Source: an uncultured Spirochaetales bacterium (GTDB lineage Bacteria > Spirochaetota > Spirochaetia > Sphaerochaetales > Sphaerochaetaceae). From it: a DNA stretch of 64,000 nt. The notes under the pieces are model-generated. The model did no database searches and was not told the DNA's origin. It was given only the letters and a program-made list of their open reading frames with translations. Below, one piece after another: positions 26,237 to 34,343 of the stretch. The stretch covers positions 1 through 64,000 of the forward strand of contig CASDXQ010000003.1 in the NCBI GenBank assembly GCA_949285145.1, read 5' to 3'. Position numbers and translations under genes: made by a program. Numbering within the stretch: the first letter of the stretch is position 1; each line of letters begins with the position of its first letter.

Positions 26237-27365
26237 TGATCACCTCATCCAGTGTTGATGCAAGTATTTCAATCTCCTCATCGCTTGTGAAAGGGGATGC
26301 GGAGATGCGCACTGTTCCCTGCGGGTAGGTTCCCAGTGCTTTGTGGGCAAGAGGAGCACAGTGAAGGCCGACTCTTGTCTCAATTCCTCTTCTTTCATTC
26401 AGAGCCCAGCATACCTGTGCAGGATCCATGTTTTCCGTGATGATGGAGAAAAGAGCTGTATGATGCTCAGGTACAAAGTCGCCTGCAACAGATATTCCGT
26501 TTATGCTCCTCAGCTTTTCGTAAAGGGATATTTTTACATCAGAAAGTCTGGATGAGAGAGAGTCCCTGTTTGCAGCGAAATAATCCAGTGCAGCCTCAAA
26601 ACCGCACAGTGCCGGAGCATTCAGCGTACCGGCTTCAAATTTGTCGGGAAGGAAGGAAGGCATATCAAGACTGTCCGAGATGCTTCCCGTTCCTCCTGCA
26701 ATCAGAGGCGTGAGACGCGCTGCTAAATCATCGCTGAGTATCATGCCGCCAAGACCTTCCGGACCCATGAAGCCTTTGTGTGCGCTGAAAGCAAGTGCGC
26801 TTATTCCAAGTGAATTGAAGCCGATGCGGCAGAAGGGGGAGGCCTGTGCGCTGTCAACTATCAGAGCCAGGCCGTGGGCCGATGCACACTCCGCTGCCTT
26901 TTCCAGGTCTGCGGTTATGCCGCTGACGTTTGAGGCAGCGTTAATTATAAGAGCTCTTGTGTTGTTCTGGACAAGGGAATGGAAGCTGTCAAAAAGCGTA
27001 TTGCCCCTGCCATCATCCGGAAGCAGGGTGAACGGTATGCGGTGAAGGGAAAGAGATCTCAGCACGGCATTGTGCTCGAATGCTGTTGTGATCACATGAT
27101 CCCTGTCGGTAAGAAAGCCTGCAATGATTGTGTTCATGCTTTCGGTGAGACCGGAAGAGAAGACAGGTATCCTGCCACCGGCACAGAACACATCTGCTGT
27201 TTTCTCCCGTATTGAAAACAGACTTTCCTCTTCTTTTCTTCCGCTCCTGCCGTATGTCCTGTTGACGTTCACGCACTCTTCATCCAGAAATCTGCTTACA
27301 GCCTCGCTGACACCCGGAGCTTTCGGATAGCTTGTCGCTCCGTTGTCAAAATAAATCCTTCTCAT
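26229..27365 (-). CDS. Cysteine desulfurase family protein (Se-dependent molybdenum hydroxylase cluster type)
   Basis: PLP-dependent class V aminotransferase-fold enzyme of 378 residues. It begins [17 protein letters not shown], has the PLP lysine in [15 protein letters not shown] and the persulfide cysteine in [15 protein letters not shown]. It matches the desulfurase subgroup found in selenium-dependent molybdenum hydroxylase clusters (EF2568-like). It probably supplies sulfur or selenium to the XdhC-type factor encoded next. The ATG at 27365 stands seven bases after a perfect TATAAT on the minus strand and has no ribosome site. Confidence 0.88.
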   Translation of the reverse strand: MRRIYFDNGATSYPKAPGVSEAVSRFLDEECVNVNRTYGRSGRKEEESLFSIREKTADVFCAGGRIPVFSSGLTESMNTIIAGFLTDRDHVITTAFEHNAVLRSLSLHRIPFTLLPDDGRGNTLFDSFHSLVQNNTRALIINAASNVSGITADLEKAAECASAHGLALIVDSAQASPFCRIGFNSLGISALAFSAHKGFMGPEGLGGMILSDDLAARLTPLIAGGTGSISDSLDMPSFLPDKFEAGTLNAPALCGFEAALDYFAANRDSLSSRLSDVKISLYEKLRSINGISVAGDFVPEHHTALFSIITENMDPAQVCWALNERRGIETRVGLHCAPLAHKALGTYPQGTVRISASPFTSDEEIEILASTLDEVINE

Positions 27366-27372
27366 AGCCGGT

Positions 27373-27430
27373 ATTATAGCAGAAGATGAATGAAAGTGCA
27401 TGAAAATCATTGTATTTTGAAAAATATAAT
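27373..27430. promoter_or_regulatory. Divergent -10 elements of the desulfurase gene and yedE
   Basis: On the minus strand TATAAT (27378-27373) lies 7 bases before the desulfurase ATG. On the plus strand TATAAT (27425-27430) lies 6 bases before the yedE ATG. Both starts lack a ribosome site, so both transcripts may be leaderless. No good -35 was found for either. Confidence 0.55.
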
Positions 27431-27436
27431 GGTAGC

Positions 27437-28516
27437 ATGGAAAACATGAAAATATCATCAGAAAGAAGAAATCTGATTCTTACAGGTGCACTTGTCGCTG
27501 TTGCGGCATTTGTTCTCGTGCTTCTCGGCAATCCCGGCAACATGGGATTCTGCATTGCCTGTTTTCTGCGCGATATAGCAGGAAGCTTGGGGTTGCAGAG
27601 CGCTGCGACTGTGCAATATATGAGACCTGAAATACCCGGTCTCGTACTCGGAGCATTCATCATTTCGGTAATAAAAGGCGAGTTCAATCCACGATCCGGC
27701 TCATCTCCCGTGATCCGTTTTCTCATGGGTGCCGGCGTTTCAATCGGAGCGCTTGTATTCCTTGGATGTCCCCTGCGTATGGTTCTGCGTCTTGCAGCAG
27801 GAGATCTCAATGCACTCATGGGGCTTATCGGATTCGTAATGGGTGTCGCGGTGGGTTCAGTATGCCTGAATATGGGATTTTCACTCGGGCGTACAAAAGA
27901 AACAACCCGGCTTGAAGGCAGCGCGATAAGCATAATAAGCATCATCCTTCTTATTATTCTTGCTTGTGCACCGTCCCTGCTGCGTTTCAGTACATCCGGA
28001 CCTGGCAGCATGAGGGCTCCTGTAATCGCATCACTTGCAGCCGGACTTCTTGTGGGTGTTTTCGCCCAGCGTTCCAGAATGTGTTTCGCCGGCGGTCTGA
28101 GGGATCTTTTCCTTATCAAGGACACAACCCTCATCACAGGTTTCATCGCTGTCTTCCTCTGTGCACTCGTGCTTAACATTGCAGGCGGAAATTTCACTCT
28201 TGGCTTTGAAGGTCAGCCTGTCGCCCATACCGATGCGCTGTGGAACATCATGGGCATGACTGCAGTCGGCTTCGGTTCGGTGCTTCTCGGCGGCTGTCCG
28301 CTCAGACAGCTCATTCTTGCAGGAGAAGGCAACAGTGACAGTGCGGTGACAGTTCTCGGTCTTATAGCAGGCGGCGCGGCAGCGCATAACTTCTCGCTTG
28401 CATCTTCAACTGACGGCCCTACAAACGGTGGCAAAACCGCCGTGATCCTCATTCTGCTGTTTTTTGCAGCAGTTGCGGCAGTTTCAATTTATGTGAACAG
28501 GAGGAAAGAGAATTGA
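27437..28516 (+). CDS. yedE: YedE family selenium-metabolism membrane protein (putative selenium transporter)
   Basis: A 359-residue inner-membrane protein of the YeeE/YedE family with about ten hydrophobic segments and two internal repeats, each with a conserved cysteine region: [13 protein letters not shown] with [16 protein letters not shown], and [12 protein letters not shown] with [16 protein letters not shown]. The family is found with selD and yedF and is thought to import selenium or sulfur compounds. It heads the operon yedE, yedF-like, DUF3343, selD. Confidence 0.92.
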   Translation: MENMKISSERRNLILTGALVAVAAFVLVLLGNPGNMGFCIACFLRDIAGSLGLQSAATVQYMRPEIPGLVLGAFIISVIKGEFNPRSGSSPVIRFLMGAGVSIGALVFLGCPLRMVLRLAAGDLNALMGLIGFVMGVAVGSVCLNMGFSLGRTKETTRLEGSAISIISIILLIILACAPSLLRFSTSGPGSMRAPVIASLAAGLLVGVFAQRSRMCFAGGLRDLFLIKDTTLITGFIAVFLCALVLNIAGGNFTLGFEGQPVAHTDALWNIMGMTAVGFGSVLLGGCPLRQLILAGEGNSDSAVTVLGLIAGGAAAHNFSLASSTDGPTNGGKTAVILILLFFAAVAAVSIYVNRRKEN

Positions 28517-28518
28517 GT

Positions 28519-28719
28519 ATGCTTGACACTTCCGGTTTCAGCTGCCCTGAACCGGTCATAATGACGAAAAAAGCCCTTAAGGACAGGCCTGCATCGCTGA
28601 GCGTCATTGTCGATAACGTTGCAAGCCGCGAAAACGTCACACGCTATGCCGAGGCGACGGGGTACAAGGTAAAGAGGACGGACAAGGATGGGAAATGGAT
28701 TCTTTCTCTGACAAGGTAG
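28519..28719 (+). CDS. TusA/YedF-like sulfur/selenium carrier, single domain
   Basis: A 66-residue SirA/TusA-domain protein beginning MLDTSGFSCPEPVIMTKKAL, with the Cys-Pro pair that carries persulfide or perselenide. Selenium-linked YedF proteins are often about 200 residues with a second DsrE-like domain; here only the first domain is present. ATG 28519 is preferred over TTG 28513 because of the purine-rich AGGAAAGAGA upstream. Its 3' end overlaps the next gene by 25 bases. Confidence 0.85.
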   Translation: MLDTSGFSCPEPVIMTKKALKDRPASLSVIVDNVASRENVTRYAEATGYKVKRTDKDGKWILSLTR

Positions 28720-28943
28720 TCATTACATTCCATTCTCATTATGATGCGAATAAACAGAAGAGGAAGCTTGAGGACAATGCTCTCAAAGCTTCTCTCATTC
28801 CGGTTCCGCGTTCCCTTTCTTCAAGCTGCGGAACCGCTCTGGTAATGGATGAGCATGATTTTGACACATCTCTTCTGATCACTACCATTGAAGGAGCATT
28901 TGTTTTTAAGGAGGGCAGATGGTCAGGCTTACCAAAAGTGTGA
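28695..28943 (+). CDS. DUF3343 putative Se/S carrier protein
   Basis: An 82-residue protein matching the DUF3343 family (VVITFHSHYDANKQKRKLED, then IPVPRSLSSSCGTAL with the single conserved cysteine). The family is annotated as a putative selenium/sulfur carrier and occurs next to selD and yedF. It overlaps both the gene before (25 bases) and selD (25 bases). Confidence 0.85.
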   Translation: MDSFSDKVVITFHSHYDANKQKRKLEDNALKASLIPVPRSLSSSCGTALVMDEHDFDTSLLITTIEGAFVFKEGRWSGLPKV

Positions 28944-29938
28944 AGACAAGCGGCTGTGCCGCCAAGCTTCCGTCAAAGACTCTGAATGAAATACTATCAT
29001 CTCTTCCTCTCATGGAGGATGAGAATCTTATTGTAGGCTTTGAGACCAGCGATGATGCCCTGGTCTATGACCTGGACGGTGAGAATCTTCTTGTCGAGTC
29101 CGTTGATTTCTTTCCTCCCGTTGCCGATGACCCTTATGAATTCGGACAGATAGCAGCTGCGAATGCGCTTTCTGATCTTTATGCGATGGGAGCAGTGCCG
29201 AAACTTGCGATGAACATAATGTGTTTCCCATCCTGCATGGATCTTTCCATCATGAAAGACATACTCCTCGGTGCACAGGATAAGGCAAGGCAAGCCGGAT
29301 GCGTGATCGCGGGCGGACATACAATTGCAGATTCTACGATCAAATTCGGCCTTGCCGTGACAGGCTTCACGACAAAGAAAAGGCTGTGGACAAATAAAAG
29401 CGCAAGAGAAGGGGATGCGATAGTCATCACTAAGAATCTCGGAGTCGGAATAATCAATACTGCGGCCAAGGCGGATATGGCAGATGAATGCGATGTGAAG
29501 GCCGCTCTTGAGAGCATGAAAACTCTTAACAGAAAGGCCTTTGAGACTGCCTGTCGCCATGATATTCATGCTGCGACAGATATAACAGGATTCTCCCTGC
29601 TGGGGCATCTGTTTGAAATGGCACAAGCCGCATCCCTCTCTGTACGTCTCAATTCTTCCGCTCTTCCTTATTTTCCTGCGTCCCTCGAGCTTGCCCGTCT
29701 CGGACTCATACCGGAAGGTGCATACCACAACAGGGATTACGTTGAGGACAAGGTGCGCTTCGCATCATCAGTTCCAAGAGAACTTATAGACATAATGTTC
29801 GATCCGCAGACATCAGGACCGCTGTGTCTTGCGATGAGTGAGGAGGATGCCATTTCCTTTGTAAGGGAATTCGGAGAGCCTGCGGCAATTATAGGATGTT
29901 TCACAGCCAGAGGCTGCAGCGTGATTGATGTCAGCTAG
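28919..29938 (+). CDS. selD: Selenide, water dikinase (selenophosphate synthase)
   Basis: A 339-residue enzyme making selenophosphate from selenide and ATP. The active site reads SGCAAKL (Cys13, Lys16), so this is the cysteine form, not selenocysteine. SVDFFPPVADDPYEFG and IAGGHTIADS are the ATP/Mg2+ binding segments, and DITGFSLLGHLFEMA and MFDPQTSGPL are family signatures. AAGGAGG before ATG 28919 is strong. With yedE, a carrier and no selA or selB in view, the selenophosphate may serve the molybdenum hydroxylase selenium cofactor. That is inference from neighbours. Confidence 0.96.
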   Translation: MVRLTKSVKTSGCAAKLPSKTLNEILSSLPLMEDENLIVGFETSDDALVYDLDGENLLVESVDFFPPVADDPYEFGQIAAANALSDLYAMGAVPKLAMNIMCFPSCMDLSIMKDILLGAQDKARQAGCVIAGGHTIADSTIKFGLAVTGFTTKKRLWTNKSAREGDAIVITKNLGVGIINTAAKADMADECDVKAALESMKTLNRKAFETACRHDIHAATDITGFSLLGHLFEMAQAASLSVRLNSSALPYFPASLELARLGLIPEGAYHNRDYVEDKVRFASSVPRELIDIMFDPQTSGPLCLAMSEEDAISFVREFGEPAAIIGCFTARGCSVIDVS

Positions 29939-30021
29939 ATATTCTCTTCTTTCTTCATTTGCCCCTCTTTTCTCTTCCTGTTCCTGCTGTTAAACGCTAG
30001 ACTGTAGAAAAGGAGATAAGC

Positions 30022-30264
30022 ATGGCTGACAACATAATGGATGACTTCCTGCTTTTCGTGGGAAGCGATGAAGAGGTGAAAGAAGAACTTGATTCAAGAA
30101 TCATGAACTATCCCGGAGAGGCTCGCTTCATCACGCGCGATGTCCTGATTCCCTATGCGAAGGAACACGGTTATGAAATCAGCGAGGAAGATGTTGAGCT
30201 TTACATCGGCCATGAGCTTGACGGGAGCGAGGTTCCTTCTTTCCTGCTGGAAGGAAAAAAGTGA
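30022..30264 (+). CDS. Small acidic Nif11-like protein, unknown function
   Basis: An 80-residue acidic protein with FLLFVGSDEEVKEELDSRIM and YAKEHGYEISEEDVELYI, a helical pattern loosely like Nif11-type small proteins. I do not recognise a named family. AAAAGGAG before the ATG is good. It sits between selD and ygeW, so a link to selenium or purine metabolism is possible. The upstream 80 bases (29941-29990) are a long pyrimidine-rich tract. Confidence 0.7.
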   Translation: MADNIMDDFLLFVGSDEEVKEELDSRIMNYPGEARFITRDVLIPYAKEHGYEISEEDVELYIGHELDGSEVPSFLLEGKK

Positions 30265-30266
30265 AC

Positions 30267-30282
30267 GCAACAAAGTGCAACA
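30267..30282 (-). promoter_or_regulatory. TGTTGC direct-repeat box, ygeW promoter (inverted)
   Basis: The plus strand reads GCAACA-AAGT-GCAACA, that is TGTTGC-ACTT-TGTTGC on the minus strand, 7 bases upstream of the ygeW -35. It is the third copy of the purine-promoter box. Confidence 0.7.
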
Positions 30283-30289
30283 AAATCGC

Positions 30290-30318
30290 TTGTCATGTGC
30301 GGTTTTACGTGATAGAGT
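30290..30318 (+). promoter_or_regulatory. Promoter of ygeW
   Basis: TTGTCA (30290-30295) and TAGAGT (30313-30318) with a 17-base spacer, 41 bases before the ATG. Confidence 0.7.
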
Positions 30319-30359
30319 TCACTTGTAAGCAAAATTTATCCGGAACAAGGAGTTGATCT

Positions 30360-31559
30360 ATGAAGACAAAAGAAGAAATCAGGAGCATGATTGAGGAGCT
30401 TTCAAAGAAAGATACAAGCAGAATGTATCTCAATGACTTTTTCCACACATGGAAGGAAAGCGATGATGAGCTGGCTGCAGTATTTGAAGTTGCCGAAATA
30501 CTGAGGGCAATGAGAGAAAACAACATCTCTACGAAGGTATTTGATTCAGGTCTTGGCATTTCCGTCTTCCGCGACAACTCAACCCGCACCCGTTTTTCTT
30601 TTGCCTCAGCCTGCAACCTTCTCGGTCTTGAGGTTCAGGATCTTGATGAGAAAGTCAGCCAGATCGCTCACGGCGAGACTGTAAGGGAGACTGCAAACAT
30701 GGTTTCCTTCATGGCTGATGTCATCGGCATAAGAGACGATATGTACATCGGCAAGGGACATACATACATGAAGACTGTTGCCGACAGCGTTGAGGAAGGC
30801 TACAAGGACGGCGTTCTCGAGCAGAGGCCCACAATAGTCAACCTCCAGTGCGATATCGACCACCCGACACAGACAATGGCTGATGCACTTCACGTCATCA
30901 ACCATTTCGGAGGAGTTGAGAACCTGAAGGGAAAGAAGATCGCAATGACATGGGCTTATTCACCGTCTTACGGCAAGCCTCTTTCCGTTCCTCAGGGTAT
31001 CATCGGTCTCTTCACACGTTTCGGCATGGAAGTCGTGCTTGCACATCCGGAAGGCTATGAGATCATGAAGGATGTCGAGGATGTCGCAGCGGAGAATGCA
31101 AAGAAGGCAGGCGGTTCATTCAGGAAAGTCAACACAATGGAAGAGGCTTTCAAGGATGCCGATATAGTATATCCGAAGTCATGGGCACCGTACGCAGTGA
31201 TGGAAGAGAGGACAAAGCTGGTCGGAGAAGGAAAGTTCGAGGAGCTCAAGGATCTTGAGAAGAGGTGTCTTGAGAATAATGCGAAGTTCAAGGACTGGAC
31301 ATGTACCGAAGAGCTGATGAAGACGACAAAGGACGGAAAGGCTCTCTACATGCATTGTCTCCCTGCTGATATCACAGGACTCAGCTGCAAGGAAGGCGAG
31401 GTCGAGCAGTCTGTATTCGACCGCTATCTTGTTCCTCTTTACAAGGAAGCCAGCTACAAGCCGTACGTCATTGCTGCAATGATCTTCCTGTCAAAGTTCA
31501 GCAATCCTTCAGCCAAGCTTGCCGAGGTGCTTGCTGATTCAAAACCGAGAGTGAAATAA
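30360..31559 (+). CDS. ygeW: YgeW, knotted carbamoyltransferase
   Basis: A 399-residue member of the aspartate/ornithine carbamoyltransferase superfamily. The carbamoyl-phosphate loop is FRDNSTRTRFSF (about residue 70), and HPTQTMADALH and LYMHCLPADITG are further signatures. It matches YgeW, found with ygeX/ygeY/ssnA. Its proposed role is phosphorolysis of a ureido group (such as 2,3-diureidopropionate) to carbamoyl phosphate, allowing ATP formation by a carbamate kinase; that is literature-level inference. AAGGAG supports the ATG at 30360. No carbamate kinase gene is in the window. Confidence 0.94.
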   Translation: MKTKEEIRSMIEELSKKDTSRMYLNDFFHTWKESDDELAAVFEVAEILRAMRENNISTKVFDSGLGISVFRDNSTRTRFSFASACNLLGLEVQDLDEKVSQIAHGETVRETANMVSFMADVIGIRDDMYIGKGHTYMKTVADSVEEGYKDGVLEQRPTIVNLQCDIDHPTQTMADALHVINHFGGVENLKGKKIAMTWAYSPSYGKPLSVPQGIIGLFTRFGMEVVLAHPEGYEIMKDVEDVAAENAKKAGGSFRKVNTMEEAFKDADIVYPKSWAPYAVMEERTKLVGEGKFEELKDLEKRCLENNAKFKDWTCTEELMKTTKDGKALYMHCLPADITGLSCKEGEVEQSVFDRYLVPLYKEASYKPYVIAAMIFLSKFSNPSAKLAEVLADSKPRVK

Positions 31560-31650
31560 GACAGCAGGCCACAGCATAATATCAGATTAAAATCACAGAT
31601 GCCGCTTAAATCAGTTTTGAGAGCCGGCAGTATTTGTTAATCAGCAACAG

Positions 31651-31676
31651 AGCAGGACTTCGGTTCTGCTTTGTTC
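31651..31676 (+). terminator. Terminator after ygeW
   Basis: AGCAGGA (31651-31657) pairs with TTCTGCT (31664-31670) with one G-T pair around CTTCGG, followed by TTGTTC. Confidence 0.6.
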
Positions 31677-31733
31677 ATTAAAACAATAGGGAAAGGGCAA
31701 AACAGGCCATCAGGGACGAATTTCCACTGGACA

Positions 31734-31828
31734 ATACTGGAATCAGATATACATCAGTTAATCAGCGGTATTTTCAGGTTTTATTACTGCCGGTGGTGTT
31801 TCCGGCAGTGTTCCAGTTTTCAGTATTG
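31734..31828. repeat. Nested inverted repeats in the ygeW-transporter gap
   Basis: Inner arms ACTGCCGG (31786-31793) and CCGGCAGT (31802-31809) lie within outer arms CAATACTG (31734-31741) and CAGTATTG (31821-31828). The inner stem may end transcripts of one or both convergent operons. The rest of the gap 31560-31849 holds no gene that I can see. Confidence 0.4.
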
Positions 31829-31849
31829 ATGGACAGAAGTTACCATTTT

Positions 31850-32911
31850 TCAGATTCCGTATTCCGCAAGCTCATCTTCACTGATGCCGTATCCGTAGAA
31901 GAGAGAGTAGAAACGTTCTGCTTCAGCTCTGACATCAGCACCGGCCTGACTGCCGTAGAATACATCTGCTGCCCACCATATCCCGATCAGACGGTTGATT
32001 GAAGGAGGGGAGTCGATCCAGTTGTTTATTATTTCCGGAACAAGATACACCCTGCCGTTCTTTACGGCATCAAGAGTCTGCCATGATGAAGTTTCGGCAA
32101 GAATGGAATTGTATGCATCCTCATTTGAGAGAATGATCACATCGGGATTCCAGAGGAAAAGCTGTTCAAGACTTATTGCATTACCTCCTGATGAGAATGT
32201 CGAGGGAACAACATTGACTCCCCCGACAGCCTCAAGAACCTCTCCATGGAAGTTGCCGGACGGAATCGCCTCAAGTCCGTCAAGGGACGATGAGTAGTAG
32301 AATGAAACTGTTCCTCCGAATAATTCTTTCATATCTTCAGCGAAAGCAACTGCCTCTTCGGCGTATGAGGCAAGCTCTTTTCCTCTCTCCTCATCGCCAA
32401 GAAGCTCTCCCAGCCTTATGTATGTATTGGCACTGTCTGCAAGATATGATTCAATGAACACCACCGGGATTCCGATCTGTTCCTCAAGCACATCTAGATC
32501 CGAGATCATCTCATCGGCTGATCCCTTTATCTCGCCGATATCGATGACAACATCGGGATTGACTACAATCAGGGCTTCCTTGTTGAGGTTTGCCTTCTTT
32601 CCGTAAAAAGTCCCGAGGACTGGTATGTCATCATTGAGATCAGGGTAGTAGACTCTTTCCTCATCATTCATTGCTGTTGTCAGTCCGCTGATCTTTGACT
32701 GGTCGAATGTGAGAAGAATGACCTGTGCCATTGAGCCGCTCGGTGTGACTGAGGTTATATCGGAGGGAACGTTTACAGTACGTCCGAGATCATCAGTGAA
32801 ACTCACCATATGCTTTTCACTGGCACTAGATGTACTCTCGCCGCTTCCCTGTGCACTCAGGCACGAGAGAACTGTCAACAGAAGCAAAATCATTGTAAAT
32901 GTTTTTCTCAT
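31850..32911 (-). CDS. FecB/BtuF-type ABC transporter substrate-binding lipoprotein
   Basis: A 353-residue periplasmic binding protein with signal peptide and lipobox-like VLSC (Cys17). It shows the start of the peripla_BP_2 fold (VSFTDDLGRTVNVP) and a helical linker. Family substrates are iron chelates, haem, cobalamin or, in the MolA branch, molybdate or tungstate. Near a molybdenum-enzyme island molybdate is worth considering, but nothing in the sequence proves it. It is the last gene of the permease-ATPase-methyltransferase-lipoprotein operon, each overlapping the next by four bases. Confidence 0.85.
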   Translation of the reverse strand: MRKTFTMILLLLTVLSCLSAQGSGESTSSASEKHMVSFTDDLGRTVNVPSDITSVTPSGSMAQVILLTFDQSKISGLTTAMNDEERVYYPDLNDDIPVLGTFYGKKANLNKEALIVVNPDVVIDIGEIKGSADEMISDLDVLEEQIGIPVVFIESYLADSANTYIRLGELLGDEERGKELASYAEEAVAFAEDMKELFGGTVSFYYSSSLDGLEAIPSGNFHGEVLEAVGGVNVVPSTFSSGGNAISLEQLFLWNPDVIILSNEDAYNSILAETSSWQTLDAVKNGRVYLVPEIINNWIDSPPSINRLIGIWWAADVFYGSQAGADVRAEAERFYSLFYGYGISEDELAEYGI

Positions 32912-33573
32912 ATCCTTTCCTCCTTTTCTATCACAAACAGGCCGAAGGCTTTGTCATTTACCACTTTTATTGGGTAAGGCCCGCTGTCACTGACAACTTT
33001 CCTGCTGAATGGTCTTCCTCTTTTCGTGTAGTTTTCCTCTATGAATATTTGAAGCTCTTCTTCATCTTTCAGATACTGGTCAAAATGCAGGTGTTCCTTC
33101 ATTACAGTGAAAGATGCCTTTTTCAATGCAAGAAATGATGCGATTTCATTGCTTTCCCTGTAGGACGTCTCCGTGTAGTCCGCATGCTCGCTGCTTACGT
33201 AGATGAGCTTTTTCTTGCATGCACGCATAAGCTTTTCATAGTTGTCTTCAACGGTGAGGCGGCCGAAAAAAACACACAATGCCGTATCTGCGGCATCGGC
33301 AAGTTCGTAGCAGTCCGCCTTGATGAAGGTATCATCAGGATACAGCCGTGATGCTGTCTCAAGTGCCGTATCATCAATGTCATAACCAGTGATGCAGAAA
33401 CCTCTTGATGACAGCTCGTGAGTCAGAGTCCCAAGTCCGCATCCGAGTTCGGCAATGCTAATTCCTTTTTCAAGATAAGGCTGTATGAGAGTGGCAAGAG
33501 ATGAGTGAAAGCAGCTCATTGATGCGGCTCTGAGATACATATCGGTTTTTCTCTCATTCCACCATCCCATCAT
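32908..33573 (-). CDS. Class I SAM-dependent methyltransferase in a transporter operon
   Basis: A 221-residue methyltransferase with the SAM site AELGCGLGTLTHEL (motif I, about residue 40) and acidic loop GYDIDD. The N-terminal MMGWWNERKTDMYLRAA is unlike small-molecule methyltransferases that I know. It lies between the ATPase and the binding protein of a FecBCD-type transporter, with ATGA overlaps on both sides. It may modify the imported ligand or a chelator. No closer assignment is possible. Confidence 0.8.
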   Translation of the reverse strand: MMGWWNERKTDMYLRAASMSCFHSSLATLIQPYLEKGISIAELGCGLGTLTHELSSRGFCITGYDIDDTALETASRLYPDDTFIKADCYELADAADTALCVFFGRLTVEDNYEKLMRACKKKLIYVSSEHADYTETSYRESNEIASFLALKKASFTVMKEHLHFDQYLKDEEELQIFIEENYTKRGRPFSRKVVSDSGPYPIKVVNDKAFGLFVIEKEERI

Positions 33574-34343
33574 TCACTCTCCTTTGGAATGCAGATGTAA
33601 TGCCCTTTGTATTCTTCAACCGAGATATCAATATCATAGAATGAAGAGAGAATGCTTGATCTGGCAAGTTCGGCAGGGGATGCATCATAACACAGCTTCC
33701 CGTCTTTTATGAGAATGATGCGGGAGGCATAGTTCAGCGCCTGCTCAAGATTGTGAGTCGAAACGATTGCCGTATAGCCGTCCCCGGTCAGGGTCTTGAT
33801 GTTTCCAAGAGTCTTGATCTGGTTCGCCCAGTCAAGATTGGATGTCGGCTCATCAAAGAGCAGAATGCCGGCATCCTGTGCAACAGCCCGGGCGCAGAGA
33901 ACAAGCTGCCTCTCTCCTCCTGAGAGCGTATTTGTCTTACGATCGGCAAGATCGGCTATATGGAATTTCTCAAGCGCCTCATATGCCTTCCTGACTTCCT
34001 TTTCCTTCGGAGATGAAAGACTTGAGATCATGCTTGTCGTACCCATGAGAACGCTTGTGAGCACACTGTAGGAAAAAGCCGGATTGCTTTCCTGGGGAAT
34101 ATATGCGATCCTTCGTGCCTTTTCCCTCGTGCTCATTGAGGAGAATGGTATGCCGTCACATAACACTTCTCCTTTCTGCGGGTTCAGCAGTCCCAGAAGG
34201 TTTTTGAAAAGTGTGGTCTTTCCAGCACCGTTGCGCCCGAGGATTACCGTGAATTCTCCCTTTTCAAATGAAGCGGAAATTCCGTCAAGGACATTTCTTT
34301 TTCTGTCATAGCTGAATGTGAGATCCCTTATTTCAAGTTTCAT
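33570..34343 (-). CDS. FecE/BtuD-type ABC transporter ATP-binding protein
   Basis: A 257-residue ATPase. Walker A is LGRNGAGKTTLFKNLLG, the Q-loop IPQES follows, the signature is TLSGGERQLVLCARAVA, and Walker B is ILLFDEPTSNLDW with the switch His in STHNLEQ. It powers uptake through the adjacent permease. Confidence 0.93.
   Translation of the reverse strand: MKLEIRDLTFSYDRKRNVLDGISASFEKGEFTVILGRNGAGKTTLFKNLLGLLNPQKGEVLCDGIPFSSMSTREKARRIAYIPQESNPAFSYSVLTSVLMGTTSMISSLSSPKEKEVRKAYEALEKFHIADLADRKTNTLSGGERQLVLCARAVAQDAGILLFDEPTSNLDWANQIKTLGNIKTLTGDGYTAIVSTHNLEQALNYASRIILIKDGKLCYDASPAELARSSILSSFYDIDISVEEYKGHYICIPKESE

Noticed and set aside
27346-28197. Long open frame (283 codons) on the minus strand across yedE
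   Set aside because: It is rich in Arg, Pro and Ser, mirrors the codon bias of yedE and overlaps the clear yedE gene and promoters, so it is a shadow.
28952-28970. Possible selenocysteine codon at the SelD active site
   Set aside because: The active-site codon is TGT (Cys13), so SelD is the cysteine form. I saw no in-frame TGA with a hairpin pointing to a selenoprotein in the island.
28997-29728. Open frame of 243 codons antisense to selD
   Set aside because: No family resemblance and it lies fully inside selD; shadow of selD codon use.
29941-29990. Pyrimidine-rich tract after selD as a terminator
   Set aside because: No stem of useful length can be formed; it may be only a low-complexity spacer.
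10738-31766. Word GTTAATCAG near 10739, 31636 and 31757
   Set aside because: Nine bases in AT-rich gaps, at different distances from promoters, and not paired; chance is a fair explanation.
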